Of a stretch of 64,000 nucleotides of DNA, positions 8,744 to 17,794 are shown piece by piece. The notes under the pieces were generated by a model. It saw only the letters and a program-made list of their open reading frames with translations. It searched no databases and was not told where the DNA came from. The stretch is from Marinomonas spartinae (GTDB lineage: Bacteria; Pseudomonadota; Gammaproteobacteria; Pseudomonadales; Marinomonadaceae): the NCBI RefSeq assembly GCF_016461715.1, contig NZ_JAEMUI010000005.1, positions 124,001-188,000 of the forward strand, given 5' to 3'. The position numbers were made by a program, and so were the translations under genes. Position 1 is the stretch's first letter, and every line of letters starts with the position of its first letter.

Positions 8744-9517
8744 TCAACTTCTAATGCCTTTGCCTTTATTAAGCAAATGCAAACCAAATGTAAACAATAC
8801 TACGATAAAAATGCCAACAATCACTAACGCCATGTATACATTAATATCAGAAACGCCAAGAATACCGTATCTGAAAGCATTTACCATATAAAGAACAGGA
8901 TTTAGAAGCGATACATGCTGCCAGAAGCTAGGTAATAAGTCGATCGAATAAAAAACCCCTCCCAAATAGGTCAACGGGGTCAAAATAAACGTCGGCACAA
9001 TAGAAACATCATCAAAGTTTCTTGCGTATATAGCATTCACAAATCCGCCTAGGGAAAACATAATAGCCGTTAAGCACACCACTGCAATCGTTAAAAATAA
9101 ATTTTGTAAATGTAGATGAGTAAAAAACAACGACAAGATTGTCACAATACCCCCTACAAACAGGCCACGAGCCACACCACCTAACACATACCCCACCAAA
9201 ATAACCCAATTAGGGGTCGGTGATACCAGTAGTTCCTGAATACTATGCTGAAACTTTGCAGAGAAGAATGAGGACGATACATTCGAATAAGAGTTGGTAA
9301 TCACAGACATCATAATCAAACCAGGCACAATGTACTGCATATAGCTAAAGCCACCCATTTGACCAATTCGACTACCGATCAAATTACCAAAAATAGCGAA
9401 ATACAAAGACATGGTAATCGCTGGCGGCAATAAAGTTTGTGGCCAAATACGAGTGAAACGACGTATTTCACGACGCAAAATAGTATAAAAGGCGATAAAA
9501 ATTTCCGAATTAGACAT
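8744..9517 (-). CDS. yadH: ABC-2 type transporter permease (YadH-like)
   Basis: This is the membrane subunit of a two-component ABC exporter. The 257-residue protein shows six hydrophobic segments and the ABC-2 family signature region in the fourth and fifth helices (LTPLTYLGGVFYSIDLLP, about 181-198). The N-terminal FYTILRREIRRFTRIWPQTLLPP is characteristic of the YadH branch. It starts 4 bases after the stop of the ATPase gene, so the two form one exporter. The transported substrate of YadGH is unknown in the family, and nothing here identifies it. Confidence 0.92.
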   Translation of the reverse strand: MSNSEIFIAFYTILRREIRRFTRIWPQTLLPPAITMSLYFAIFGNLIGSRIGQMGGFSYMQYIVPGLIMMSVITNSYSNVSSSFFSAKFQHSIQELLVSPTPNWVILVGYVLGGVARGLFVGGIVTILSLFFTHLHLQNLFLTIAVVCLTAIMFSLGGFVNAIYARNFDDVSIVPTFILTPLTYLGGVFYSIDLLPSFWQHVSLLNPVLYMVNAFRYGILGVSDINVYMALVIVGIFIVVLFTFGLHLLNKGKGIRS

Positions 9518-9521
9518 ACAA

Positions 9522-10436
9522 TTAACCTTTAATCAATTTGACGAAGAGCTCTTCGAGACGATTCGATTTATTTCTCATACTGATCACATTAACGCCAATC
9601 TCATCCAGTGCTTTAAAAATATGATTAATCGACTGCCCTTTGATCACCTCTACTTCAATAGTAGATAAGTCCTTACTCAGTTTTGTTGTATAGCCATCAA
9701 CATGCCAGTCGTCACTCACTGATTGATCAAGGTCTAAAATAAACGTTTCTTGATTCAGGGTTTTTAGTAACGCCTTGACGCTAGTATTCTCAACAATTTG
9801 CCCGCTATTGATAATGGCAATATTACGACACAATTGCTCAGCCTCTTCTAAATAATGGGTAGTCAGAATGATTGTCGTGCCCTGCTCATTAAGATTTTTG
9901 ATAAACTCCCACATAGAACGTCGTAGCTCAATATCAACACCCGCCGTTGGCTCATCCAAAATAAGCACTTCAGGCTCATGAACCAGCGCACGAGCAATCA
10001 TCAAGCGTCGTTTCATCCCACCTGACAGCATGCGCGACTGGTCATTTCTTTTGTCCCATAGATCCAATTGCTTTAAATATTTTTCAGCCCGCTCTTCAGC
10101 AACTCGGTTACTGATTCCGTAAAAGCCAGCCTGGGTCACAACAACATTAAAAACGGTCTCAAATACATTGAAGTTAAATTCTTGAGGCACGACACCAAGG
10201 TACTGTTTCGCCTTAGCAAAATCTTTATCAATATCGGCCCCAAAGATAGACACTTTCCCTGAGGTCTTGTTTACCAGAGAGCACAAAATACCAATGGTTG
10301 TGGATTTGCCCGCCCCATTAGGACCAAGCAGCGCAAAAAAATCGCCCTTTTCGACATTAAGGCTTATTCCCTTAAGGGCTTCAAATCCACCTTCATAACG
10401 CTTTTTAAGATCACTTATTTCAATTGCATATGTCAT
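9522..10436 (-). CDS. yadG: ABC transporter ATP-binding protein (YadG-like)
   Basis: This is the cytoplasmic ATPase partner of the YadH-like permease. The 304-residue protein has the Walker A motif GPNGAGKST (38-46), Q-loop (VPQEF, about 83-87), signature LSGGMKRR (137-144), Walker B LILDEP (158-163) and switch histidine (ILTTHYLEEA, about 190-199). A C-terminal extension of about 90 residues is typical of drug/lipid-type ABC-2 exporters. It is divergent from a small gene at 10496, with only 59 bases between starts. Confidence 0.93.
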   Translation of the reverse strand: MTYAIEISDLKKRYEGGFEALKGISLNVEKGDFFALLGPNGAGKSTTIGILCSLVNKTSGKVSIFGADIDKDFAKAKQYLGVVPQEFNFNVFETVFNVVVTQAGFYGISNRVAEERAEKYLKQLDLWDKRNDQSRMLSGGMKRRLMIARALVHEPEVLILDEPTAGVDIELRRSMWEFIKNLNEQGTTIILTTHYLEEAEQLCRNIAIINSGQIVENTSVKALLKTLNQETFILDLDQSVSDDWHVDGYTTKLSKDLSTIEVEVIKGQSINHIFKALDEIGVNVISMRNKSNRLEELFVKLIKG

Positions 10437-10495
10437 AATGGTATATCTCGTTAGGCTATAGCCAACTTAATCGTTACATTTAAATAGGTTTTTAC

Positions 10496-10903
10496 GTGGA
10501 ATCTCGCAATCAATATATTCTTAACGCTTTTACAGAACTACGCCAACGCATCGCTGAACACGACCCATTCAATAGAGAAGATCTGGCCGAAGAAGAAGTT
10601 GATTTTCTTGAAAAATGGGACCAATTAGAGCCCAATATAGAAGCGAACAGCGTAGACTATATATTTGACGCACAGGAGCTACTATCACGCTTTATTCGTT
10701 GCTATCCCAACCTAGTCCCTCTCATTAAAAGAGAGCTACTTTGGTTTGTTGGAGGCGAATGTTTGCATTTCCTAGGGGATGAAGAAATTTCGCTTTATCA
10801 ACATCTTGAAGAACACCTCTATGAATTAGATTCACAAGGCAAAACTTACAATATTTCAAAAGAAATCAGCGTACTCAGAGGTGACTTAACACAACGACAT
10901 TAA
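10496..10903 (+). CDS. Conserved small protein, possibly PA2817-like
   Basis: The 135-residue acidic, mostly helical protein has no signal peptide or membrane segment. It contains the stretches EEEVDFLEKWDQLEP, DAQELLSRFIRCYPNLVP and RELLWFVGGECLHFLGDEEI, which I associate from memory with the Pseudomonas PA2817 family of unknown function; this match could not be tested. The start appears to be GTG at 10496. In Pseudomonas the YadGH-like exporter genes lie near PA2817, which agrees with the neighbourhood here. Function unknown. Confidence 0.75.
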   Translation: MESRNQYILNAFTELRQRIAEHDPFNREDLAEEEVDFLEKWDQLEPNIEANSVDYIFDAQELLSRFIRCYPNLVPLIKRELLWFVGGECLHFLGDEEISLYQHLEEHLYELDSQGKTYNISKEISVLRGDLTQRH

Positions 10904-10912
10904 CAAACGCTT

Positions 10913-10933
10913 CAGGGCAGTGGCGCTGCCCTG
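10913..10933. terminator. Hairpin between convergent small gene and fabF
   Basis: An 8-base perfect stem (CAGGGCAG with CTGCCCTG, 5-base loop) sits between two convergent genes. There is no clear T run on either side, so its action as a terminator is uncertain. Confidence 0.45.
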
Positions 10934-10940
10934 ATTAAAA

Positions 10941-12179
10941 TCACACTCGCTTAAACACAAGCGTCCCATTTGTACCGCCAAAACCAAATGAATTATTCAA
11001 CACCACATCAATTTTACGCTTTTGTGGGGTCGAAGCCACATAATTCAAGTCACACCCTTCACTTGGATCCTCTAAGTTTATTGTGGGCGGTGCTACCTGA
11101 TCACGGATGGCTAAAATAGAAAAAATCGATTCTACAGCCCCTGCTGCCCCCAATAAGTGTCCGATCATCGATTTAGTTGAACTGATTGCCACATCCGATG
11201 CATCAGTCCCCATCAATAATTTTACAGCTTGTGTTTCTGCCAAATCACCTGCCATCGTTGAAGTACCATGGGCATTGATATAATCCACTTCGTGAGAAGC
11301 GATACCAGCATCTTTGATGGCCGCATTCATGGCAGCAAACGCCCCTTCTCCCGTTTCTGGAGGAGCCGTAATATGATAACCATCATCACTCATGCCAAAG
11401 CCCGCCAACTCGGCATAAATAGTCGCACCACGAGCAACAGCATGCTCATATTCTTCAAGCACCAAAATCCCGGAACCATCCCCCATCACAAAACCATCAC
11501 GATCTTTATCCCACGGACGACTTGCTGTCTTAGGGTCGTCGTTACGAGTCGATAAGGCTCGTGCCGCACCGAAACCACCAATACCCAACGGTGTAATGGC
11601 CATTTCAGCCCCTCCAGCCAACATTACATCCGCATCCCCATAGGAAATCATCCTAGCGGCCATGCCAATGTTGTGAGTCCCCGTTGTACATGCTGTCACA
11701 ATGGATATATTCGGCCCTTTAAAGCCAAATCGTATCGCTACATGACCTGAAATCATATTAATGATGGCACCTGGCACAAAAAAAGGTGAGATACGTTTAG
11801 GCCCAGATGCTTTTAAAAGGTCAAGGTTTTTTTCTATCATCGGCAAACCACCAATGCCAGACCCTATAGCACAGCCCACGCGAGTCAAATCCGCTGTTTC
11901 TGCATTCAGCTTAGCATCCTCTATAGCCTGTACCGCAGCGGCAATACCATATTGAATAAAAAGATCCATTTTACGGGCTTCTTTAGCGCTCATATATTGA
12001 GTCACATCAAAGCCTTTCACCTGAGCTGCAAAACGCGTAGAAAATTGGCTGGCGTCAAAAGAAGCAATATCAGAGACACCACTTTTCCCTTCCAACACAT
12101 TATCCCACGTATCTTTTACATTGTTGCCAAGGGGTGTCACCATTCCCATTCCAGTGACGACGACTCGACGACGCGACAT
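10941..12179 (-). CDS. fabF: Beta-ketoacyl-[acyl-carrier-protein] synthase II
   Basis: FabF (KAS II) condenses malonyl-ACP with acyl-ACP in fatty-acid elongation. The 412-residue protein has the thiolase-fold catalytic triad: Cys164 in [10 protein letters not shown], a His near 304 in [11 protein letters not shown] and a His near 341 in [10 protein letters not shown], with the FGFGGTNG motif near the C terminus. The length matches E. coli FabF. It is the last gene of the cluster and is separated from acpP by a terminator-like hairpin, which should set a lower fabF level than acpP. Genes that often follow fabF (pabC, mltG) are absent. Confidence 0.97.
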   Translation of the reverse strand: MSRRRVVVTGMGMVTPLGNNVKDTWDNVLEGKSGVSDIASFDASQFSTRFAAQVKGFDVTQYMSAKEARKMDLFIQYGIAAAVQAIEDAKLNAETADLTRVGCAIGSGIGGLPMIEKNLDLLKASGPKRISPFFVPGAIINMISGHVAIRFGFKGPNISIVTACTTGTHNIGMAARMISYGDADVMLAGGAEMAITPLGIGGFGAARALSTRNDDPKTASRPWDKDRDGFVMGDGSGILVLEEYEHAVARGATIYAELAGFGMSDDGYHITAPPETGEGAFAAMNAAIKDAGIASHEVDYINAHGTSTMAGDLAETQAVKLLMGTDASDVAISSTKSMIGHLLGAAGAVESIFSILAIRDQVAPPTINLEDPSEGCDLNYVASTPQKRKIDVVLNNSFGFGGTNGTLVFKRV

Positions 12180-12226
12180 AGGATTCCTCCGAAAATAGCC
12201 CTAAACCTTCAGGGACTTATTAATAA

Positions 12227-12259
12227 GAAAAGCCGCTGTAACGAATACAAGCGGCTTTT
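12227..12259 (-). terminator. Terminator or attenuator between acpP and fabF
   Basis: A 10-base stem (GAAAAGCCGCT region with AGCGGCTTTTC) is followed on the minus strand by TTTTCTTATT. It should end most acpP transcripts, with read-through supplying fabF, in keeping with the very high need for acyl carrier protein. Confidence 0.8.
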
Positions 12260-12282
12260 CGGGAAACTCAATTCACTGAAAA

Positions 12283-12516
12283 TTACAAGTTAGCGTTAAT
12301 GTAGTCGTTCGCTGCTTGCACTGTAGTGATTTTTTCAGCTTCTTCATCAGGAATTTCAGTATCAAATTCCTCTTCAAGAGCCATAACCAATTCAACAGTA
12401 TCTAGGGAATCGGCACCCAAATCATCAACAAAAGATGCTGAAGGGACAACCTCTTCCTCTTTAACACCAAGCTGTTCGCATACGATTTTTTTAACGCGTT
12501 CTTCAATGCTACTCAT
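12283..12516 (-). CDS. acpP: Acyl carrier protein
   Basis: AcpP carries growing acyl chains on a phosphopantetheine arm. The 77-residue, strongly acidic, helical protein has the attachment motif [12 protein letters not shown] with Ser37 as the modified residue. Length and sequence are close to E. coli AcpP. The ribosome-binding site is AGGAA ahead of the ATG at 12516. The 137-base gap to fabG leaves room for a separate acpP promoter. Confidence 0.98.
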   Translation of the reverse strand: MSSIEERVKKIVCEQLGVKEEEVVPSASFVDDLGADSLDTVELVMALEEEFDTEIPDEEAEKITTVQAANDYINANL

Positions 12517-12653
12517 TAGAAGTTCCTACTTTACTCGTTAATAGCTCATTTTGAGCAATATTATAATGTTCGACAACCTAAACTAAAAGGCGTGATTCTC
12601 AACATGAACCGGAGACGTATTTTCGTTGAATTAAATATAAAATTCAACTCAAA

Positions 12654-13388
12654 TTACGACATATACATGCCACCATTGACATGTAATGTTTCACCGGTAA
12701 TGTAAGCTGCGCCATTAGACGCTAAAAATGCGACAGCCGCCGCGATTTCTTCTGGTTGACCAAGACGCGAAGCTGGTACTTTTGATACTAAATTCGCTTT
12801 ATGCTCTTCAGGAAGCACCTTAGTCATATCCGTTTCAATGAATCCAGGAGCAACACAGTTAACTGTGATGCCTCGAGACCCAATTTCCGCCGCCAAAGAA
12901 CGACTAAAACCTTCTAGTCCTGCCTTAGCTGCAGAGTAATTAGACTGTCCGCCGTTACCCATAGAACCAACGACCGAACTAATGCTAATAACACGACCAA
13001 ATTTTGCCTTGGTCATGCCACGCAAGCAAGCTTTTGTGACACGAAAAACAGATGTTAGGTTAGTATTAATTACTTGATCCCATTCATCTTCTTTCATGCG
13101 CATCATTAGGTTATCACGAGTTATCCCCGCATTGTTAACCAAAATTGTAGGCGCGCCATATTCTGCGTTAATTTCTTTGATTACCGCATCAACAGATTCG
13201 CTAGACGCAACATCTAACACCCAGCCTTTGCCATTTTCACCAAGATATTCGCTAATGCTTTGAGCACCAGACTCGCTTGTCGCGGTTCCGATGACCGTCG
13301 CACCTTGCTGAACAAGAGCAATCGCAATGGCTTTACCAATGCCTCGCGTTGCTCCTGTTACCAGTGCAATCTTGCCTTCCAGACTCAT
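12654..13388 (-). CDS. fabG: 3-oxoacyl-[acyl-carrier-protein] reductase
   Basis: FabG reduces beta-ketoacyl-ACP with NADPH. It is a short-chain dehydrogenase with the cofactor motif TGATRGIG (11-18), NNAG (85-88) and catalytic Ser138, Tyr151 and Lys155. From the ATG at 13388 the protein is 244 residues, the same as E. coli FabG; two in-frame upstream ATG codons are possible, but the GGAG site at 13395-13398 is best spaced for 13388. It lies in the plsX-fabD-fabG-acpP-fabF order. Confidence 0.97.
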   Translation of the reverse strand: MSLEGKIALVTGATRGIGKAIAIALVQQGATVIGTATSESGAQSISEYLGENGKGWVLDVASSESVDAVIKEINAEYGAPTILVNNAGITRDNLMMRMKEDEWDQVINTNLTSVFRVTKACLRGMTKAKFGRVISISSVVGSMGNGGQSNYSAAKAGLEGFSRSLAAEIGSRGITVNCVAPGFIETDMTKVLPEEHKANLVSKVPASRLGQPEEIAAAVAFLASNGAAYITGETLHVNGGMYMS

Positions 13389-13454
13389 CATTGTCTCCAA
13401 TTTTCGATTTACTTAGTTGCTATATGGTACTAAAAAATCTTCTCACAACCCCAA

Positions 13455-14378
13455 TTACGCAGAAATTGCAGCCTCAAAGCCACTTAAATCCCCTAAGGAT
13501 GAAGCCGCCATGCCTTTAACAATGCGTTTATTCAAGCCACATAAAACCTTGCCAGGGCCGCACTCCAAGGTCGTTTTCACCCCCAACCCAGCCAGTAGTT
13601 CAATGGATTGAGTCCACAATACTGGCTCACTCAATTGAGACACCAAATTGGCTTTAATTACTTTAGCATCAGATACCGCTTGCGCACTGAAGTTTTGCAC
13701 CAAAGTACAAGTTGGCTCATGGAATTCGATCGAAGCAAGTTTCTCCGCCAACTTTTCACCAGCCGGTACCATCAACTCACAATGAGATGGCACACTGACA
13801 GGGAGAGGCAGTGCACGTTTTGCTCCCGCTTCTTTAGCATGAGCCATTGCTTCTTCAACCGCCTTCACATGACCTGCAATCACTACCTGGCCTGGAGAGT
13901 TAAAATTCACCGCGCTGACAACACCAGTCGCCGCTTGACAGGCCGCTATGACCTCATCATCCCCTAAGCCGATGATTGCCGCCATTGCCCCTTCACCAGC
14001 AGGGACGGCATCTAGCATGTATTCTCCACGTAGTTTAACGAGTTCAACCGCCTCCAAAAAGGTAATAACACCAGAACATACTAATGCGGAATATTCACCC
14101 AAACTATGACCTGCAACATAAGCAGGCTTTGGACCACCTTGTTGTTCCCACAAACGCCACAAAGCAACACTGGCAGTTAACAAAGCGGGTTGTGTTTTAT
14201 CGGTTTGATTTAGCTTATCTGCATCGTTTTGAACAAGGTCCCATAAATCATAACCAAGCACTCCTGACGCTTCCGCGAAGGTCTGACCAATAGTGTCATA
14301 CTTTTCAGCTAAATCCGCCAACATGCCCAACTGCTGGGAACCCTGCCCAGGAAAAACAAAAGCTAACTCATTACTCAT
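13455..14378 (-). CDS. fabD: Malonyl CoA-acyl carrier protein transacylase
   Basis: FabD moves malonyl groups from CoA to ACP. The 307-residue protein starts with FVFPGQGSQQLGML and has the nucleophile motif GHSLGEYSAL with Ser92, then the catalytic His in VPSHCELM (about 198-205). Its start codon overlaps the plsX stop by four bases, so translation is probably coupled. fabH, which sits between plsX and fabD in E. coli, is missing here. Confidence 0.97.
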   Translation of the reverse strand: MSNELAFVFPGQGSQQLGMLADLAEKYDTIGQTFAEASGVLGYDLWDLVQNDADKLNQTDKTQPALLTASVALWRLWEQQGGPKPAYVAGHSLGEYSALVCSGVITFLEAVELVKLRGEYMLDAVPAGEGAMAAIIGLGDDEVIAACQAATGVVSAVNFNSPGQVVIAGHVKAVEEAMAHAKEAGAKRALPLPVSVPSHCELMVPAGEKLAEKLASIEFHEPTCTLVQNFSAQAVSDAKVIKANLVSQLSEPVLWTQSIELLAGLGVKTTLECGPGKVLCGLNKRIVKGMAASSLGDLSGFEAAISA

Positions 14379-15328
14379 TTAGACTCCTCATTATCAAGTC
14401 GCGCTGCGATAGCCTTAGCTAAATTCACTTGCGCAATATCAATTCCGTACTCTATCGCCCCAATCATGGCCGCTAAATCCGACCCACCGTGACCCTTTAC
14501 CAAATTACCGTTCACACCCACAAGGCAAGCCCCATGTCGACGCTTAGTTTGGTAAAACGTCTCGAACAACGATTGATCGCCACCTTGTTCCTTCAGCTGC
14601 TTCATCAGAAAAGACAACAACCCCTCTGACGCTTTTAGCACAGCGTTCCCTACCATGCCATCACATACAATGACATTTTTCTCACCATGGAACAGTTCAC
14701 TTCCTTCTGCGTAGCCTAAATAGATAGGCCATGTTTTGCCAGAAAGCAATGTGTCTGCTTGACGAATGACAGAACTGCCTTTCGTACTTTCCACTCCGAC
14801 ATTCAGTAAACCGACCTTCGGCACTTCGTTACTCAATACTTCAACATATGCCGCACCAAGCTGCGCAAACCCCTCTAGCATTGACGGTGGACAATGAACA
14901 TTTGCCCCCAAGTCCACTAAACAACGTAGCGGCTCAGCGTGCAACTCGCGAATCAATGCGGGATACAACTTAGGACGAATTACACCCATCAAATGCCGCG
15001 CCAGAGCAACCACAGCTCCGGTATTCCCAAACGTTACCACCACATCCGCCTTACCGCCCCGCAAACTCGCAATGGTTTGATACAAGGTGCTGTCCCGACG
15101 TTTAAACAAAGACAAGACAATATCATCCTCAGCACGGATTTCATCCAAGCAAGGCACAAGCACTAATCGACTATGATGAGTTAGAGGGATACATTCTGAC
15201 GTTAAGTGAGAAGAGTAGTAGAGAGTAATTTCTACATTAGGATACTGAGAAAGCACCTCAAGTGCGCTTTCAAATGCAATGCGGGGACCTAAGTCCCCGC
15301 CCATAGCGTCTAAAGCTACCCTGATCAT
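14375..15328 (-). CDS. plsX: Phosphate acyltransferase PlsX
   Basis: PlsX makes acyl-phosphate from acyl-ACP as the donor for the first step of phospholipid synthesis. The 317-residue protein begins with VALDAMGGDLGP, the family signature, and has the VVTFGNTGAVVALA and VCDGMVGNAVLKASEG segments. It is slightly shorter than E. coli PlsX (about 350). It starts 11 bases after rpmF and overlaps fabD by four bases, giving a tightly coupled rpmF-plsX-fabD unit. Confidence 0.95.
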   Translation of the reverse strand: MIRVALDAMGGDLGPRIAFESALEVLSQYPNVEITLYYSSHLTSECIPLTHHSRLVLVPCLDEIRAEDDIVLSLFKRRDSTLYQTIASLRGGKADVVVTFGNTGAVVALARHLMGVIRPKLYPALIRELHAEPLRCLVDLGANVHCPPSMLEGFAQLGAAYVEVLSNEVPKVGLLNVGVESTKGSSVIRQADTLLSGKTWPIYLGYAEGSELFHGEKNVIVCDGMVGNAVLKASEGLLSFLMKQLKEQGGDQSLFETFYQTKRRHGACLVGVNGNLVKGHGGSDLAAMIGAIEYGIDIAQVNLAKAIAARLDNEESK

Positions 15329-15339
15329 GGGTATCTTAG

Positions 15340-15519
15340 TTACTCACCTTTAGGGGTGATAACTTGACGACCACGGTAGAAACCGTCTGCAGAGACGTGG
15401 TGACGACGGTGAAGTTCACCAGTAGTCTGTTCTACAGATAGAGTTGCACTTGTCAAAGCGTCATGAGAACGGCGCTGGCCGCGACGTGAACGTGTCACTT
15501 TACTTTTTTGTACTGCCAT
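15340..15519 (-). CDS. rpmF: 50S ribosomal protein bL32
   Basis: This 59-residue basic protein of the large ribosomal subunit reads [20 protein letters not shown] at its start, the bL32 signature, and ends in VITPKGE. It has no zinc-binding cysteines, so it is the C-minus form. A GGAGCTCC ribosome-binding region precedes the ATG at 15519. It lies between yceD and plsX, as in most gammaproteobacteria. Confidence 0.97.
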   Translation of the reverse strand: MAVQKSKVTRSRRGQRRSHDALTSATLSVEQTTGELHRRHHVSADGFYRGRQVITPKGE

Positions 15520-15530
15520 TTTTGGAGCTC

Positions 15531-16061
15531 CTAACTTTTACTTGGCTTAAAATTAGCCAATATACTAAATGGATTCGGTTTTTGTTCGTCATCCGGTGCG
15601 TCATCGGTAGACGAGGCATACTTTACAGCTGTTGGGTTGCAACCACTTTCTTCATGATAGGCGACGATAGGCAAAGCGAGTATAATTTCTTGCTCCACCA
15701 TGTCTGCCAAGATTATTTCACCATCGGTCATGACAACAGGGTCATAATCACTCGGTATATTTTTCGCGTGTTCTTCGTCATAAACGAAAGCAAGCGACAA
15801 ATCGACCGTCAGTTCCTGTGAGACCATCTCCATACAACGTTGACAAACAACCTGAACAACGGTCTTCAGAGAACCTGTAGCAATGTAGCGCCTATCTTCA
15901 TCAACTCTAAAGTCTAGATGAATAAACGCATCACCCTCATCCGACGCCAAGACAGCACAAAGCTCCTTAAGCTGGTTAAGGGGTAAGTACCCTTCAATCG
16001 CTGACTCATGGTGAGCGTATTTGCGAGGGTCAAAATATTTAGGTAATGAGTCATTCAACAT
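15531..16061 (-). CDS. yceD: YceD family protein (DUF177), 23S rRNA accumulation factor
   Basis: YceD is a conserved partner of rpmF, needed for normal 23S rRNA levels. From the ATG at 16061 the protein is 176 residues, [16 protein letters not shown], which aligns with the E. coli start MQKVKLPLTLDP. It has the CxxC pair in CQRCMEM, the [13 protein letters not shown] segment and the C-terminal [13 protein letters not shown], all family hallmarks. A TTG codon 21 bases upstream lies inside the promoter. No ribosome-binding site is visible before 16061; see the promoter entry. Confidence 0.94.
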   Translation of the reverse strand: MLNDSLPKYFDPRKYAHHESAIEGYLPLNQLKELCAVLASDEGDAFIHLDFRVDEDRRYIATGSLKTVVQVVCQRCMEMVSQELTVDLSLAFVYDEEHAKNIPSDYDPVVMTDGEIILADMVEQEIILALPIVAYHEESGCNPTAVKYASSTDDAPDDEQKPNPFSILANFKPSKS

Positions 16062-16069
16062 GGCGGCAA

Positions 16070-16098
16070 ATAATATGGACAAGTGTCCGTCTTGTCAA
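16070..16098 (-). promoter_or_regulatory. Strong sigma-70 promoter for yceD-rpmF-plsX operon
   Basis: Reading the minus strand, TTGACA (16098-16093), a 17-base spacer and TATTAT (16075-16070) form a near-consensus promoter. The predicted start point is about 16063-16061, which is at or within three bases of the yceD ATG. The spacer also holds a dyad, GGACA-NN-TGTCC (16077-16088), which could bind a regulator. Confidence 0.75.
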
Positions 16099-16198
16099 AG
16101 TCTAAGTGCATTCAAAGGCCTTTTTTTCACTGTTTTTCACTTTCAAGCTGAAAAAAACGTAAAATAACGCTCTTCTCTAATCAACTAGCGATTTTTTT

Positions 16199-16789
16199 AT
16201 GACCAAAAAACTCATTCTCGGCTCATCATCCCCTTATCGTCAAGCCTTATTAGAACGACTCAATTTAGCATTTCAGTGTCACTCACCCGACATTGACGAA
16301 AGTCCAAAAGAACAGGAAACACCAGAGCAATTAGTTAAACGCCTAACCACGCAAAAAGCACAAGCCGTTTACCAAGACTTAAACCATCACGACCTTCTCA
16401 TTATCAGCTCCGATCAAGTTGCCGTATTAGACGATCATATTCTAGGCAAACCACATACTGTGGAAAATGCTATCGCGCAATTATTACGCTTTAGTGGACG
16501 AAAAGTCACTTTTTTAACCGGGCTAGGTGTTTTGGCTTCAGACACAATGACGTATTCCTATACACTCAACGAATATCATGTATATTTTCGAGAACTTAAC
16601 CAAGAAGAAGTCGCCCGTTATGTCAGCATAGAGCAGCCTTTGGATTGTGCGGGCAGTTTTAAATGTGAAGGGTTGGGAGTCGCCCTCTTTGAAAAAATGG
16701 AAGGCGATGACCCTACCAGCCTAATCGGCCTACCTTTAATTACTCTCTGTAAAATGTTGCGCCAACACGGTATTTCGCCTTTCTCTTAA
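16199..16789 (+). CDS. yceF: Maf/YceF family nucleotide pyrophosphatase
   Basis: Maf proteins hydrolyse non-canonical or modified nucleoside triphosphates; the YceF branch prefers 7-methyl-GTP. The 196-residue protein starts with KLILGSSSPYRQALLERL, has the family ISSDQVAVLDD motif (about 70-80) and the SFKCEGLGVALFE segment typical of YceF rather than YhdE. The divergent position to yceD is conserved in gammaproteobacteria. Confidence 0.93.
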   Translation: MTKKLILGSSSPYRQALLERLNLAFQCHSPDIDESPKEQETPEQLVKRLTTQKAQAVYQDLNHHDLLIISSDQVAVLDDHILGKPHTVENAIAQLLRFSGRKVTFLTGLGVLASDTMTYSYTLNEYHVYFRELNQEEVARYVSIEQPLDCAGSFKCEGLGVALFEKMEGDDPTSLIGLPLITLCKMLRQHGISPFS

Positions 16790-16807
16790 GGCAAGAGACT
16801 GAAAAGC

Positions 16808-16841
16808 GGGAGACAAGACACCTCAAAAGGGTTGTCTTCCC
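16808..16841. terminator. Imperfect hairpin between maf and the patatin-like gene
   Basis: GGGAGACAA pairs with TTGTCTTCCC with one bulge and a loop of about 14 bases. The flanking T run is short on both strands. It lies between convergent genes and is a possible weak terminator. Confidence 0.4.
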
Positions 16842-16844
16842 TTA

Positions 16845-17789
16845 TCACACCCCTTTAGGAAAAGAGAAATGAATGGGGTTTTCAGAGGTAAGCTCTTTCA
16901 ACGCTTTCACCGTTACCTCATAACCAAACTCTATCAGCTCAGTGGCGCGCCAGAACTCATAAAAACCAGAAAGATCTTTAGGAATGGAAATCAACAAATT
17001 GGGGGAATACCCTGCCAGCTTGTACTGAGCCAAAGATTCTTGCATGGTTTCAAACATCATATTGACGGTTTGAATTCGCCCCCAGCTGGTTACATTACTT
17101 TTGCGCCCCATGCTTGCTGAGGGAGCTTTCGGCTCCTCCTCATCGGATTTATGACGACCAAACAATCCTTTAAAGGTTGACCACCATTCAGGCGTATTAC
17201 TCTGCTCGACCAAAGACTCAGAGGTTAATTCTTGCGCAGGGCCATTAAGGTCCACAGCAACCAAATAATCCGCACCAGCCGACACTGTTGGAATGATCGG
17301 CAAAGGGTTTAACACTCCACCATCCACATACACTCGCCCATTCAGTTCAACAGGCGACACAATAGAAGGAATTGCAGAAGAAGCACGCATTGCATCAACG
17401 AGATCCCCTTTTTGGAACCAAAACTCTTTTTGATTGAGAAGATCCACCGCAACAGACGTAAAAGGAATCGGCAACGACTCAATAGTAGGACGACCGATAA
17501 TATCTTCAATCACCTTAAAAAAACGATCCCCTTTAATATAAGCCCCATTTCGAAATGACATATCCAGCATGCGAAGCACTCGCACTTTATCTAAAGAAGT
17601 CGCCCATTCCGAAAAATCAGATAACCGCCCCGCCGCATACACCCCACCAATGATCGAACCAATAGAGCAGCCAGAAACACTGATAATCTCATAACCATGA
17701 TCTTCAATCGCATTTATGACACCAATATGCGCATACCCTCTTGCTGCGCCACTGCCCAGCACCAAAGATACTGTTTTCTTCATACTCAC
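16845..17789 (-). CDS. rssA: Patatin-like phospholipase family protein (RssA/NTE type)
   Basis: This is a predicted serine lipid hydrolase with a Ser-Asp dyad. The oxyanion-hole motif GSGAARGYAHIGV (12-24), nucleophile motif G-C-S-I-G with Ser42, and the Asp156 of VYVDGGVLNP are all present. The 314-residue length matches RssA. Start is the ATG at 17789; a second ATG two codons inside is possible. It starts 5 bases after the DUF4892 gene and is probably co-transcribed with it. The rssA symbol rests on domain similarity, and the natural substrate is unknown. Confidence 0.88.
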   Translation of the reverse strand: MSMKKTVSLVLGSGAARGYAHIGVINAIEDHGYEIISVSGCSIGSIIGGVYAAGRLSDFSEWATSLDKVRVLRMLDMSFRNGAYIKGDRFFKVIEDIIGRPTIESLPIPFTSVAVDLLNQKEFWFQKGDLVDAMRASSAIPSIVSPVELNGRVYVDGGVLNPLPIIPTVSAGADYLVAVDLNGPAQELTSESLVEQSNTPEWWSTFKGLFGRHKSDEEEPKAPSASMGRKSNVTSWGRIQTVNMMFETMQESLAQYKLAGYSPNLLISIPKDLSGFYEFWRATELIEFGYEVTVKALKELTSENPIHFSFPKGV

Positions 17790-17794
17790 AAGCC

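Noticed and set aside
15444-15821. 125-codon plus-strand frame opposite rpmF and yceD
   Set aside because: Overlaps two conserved genes; composition is that of a shadow frame.
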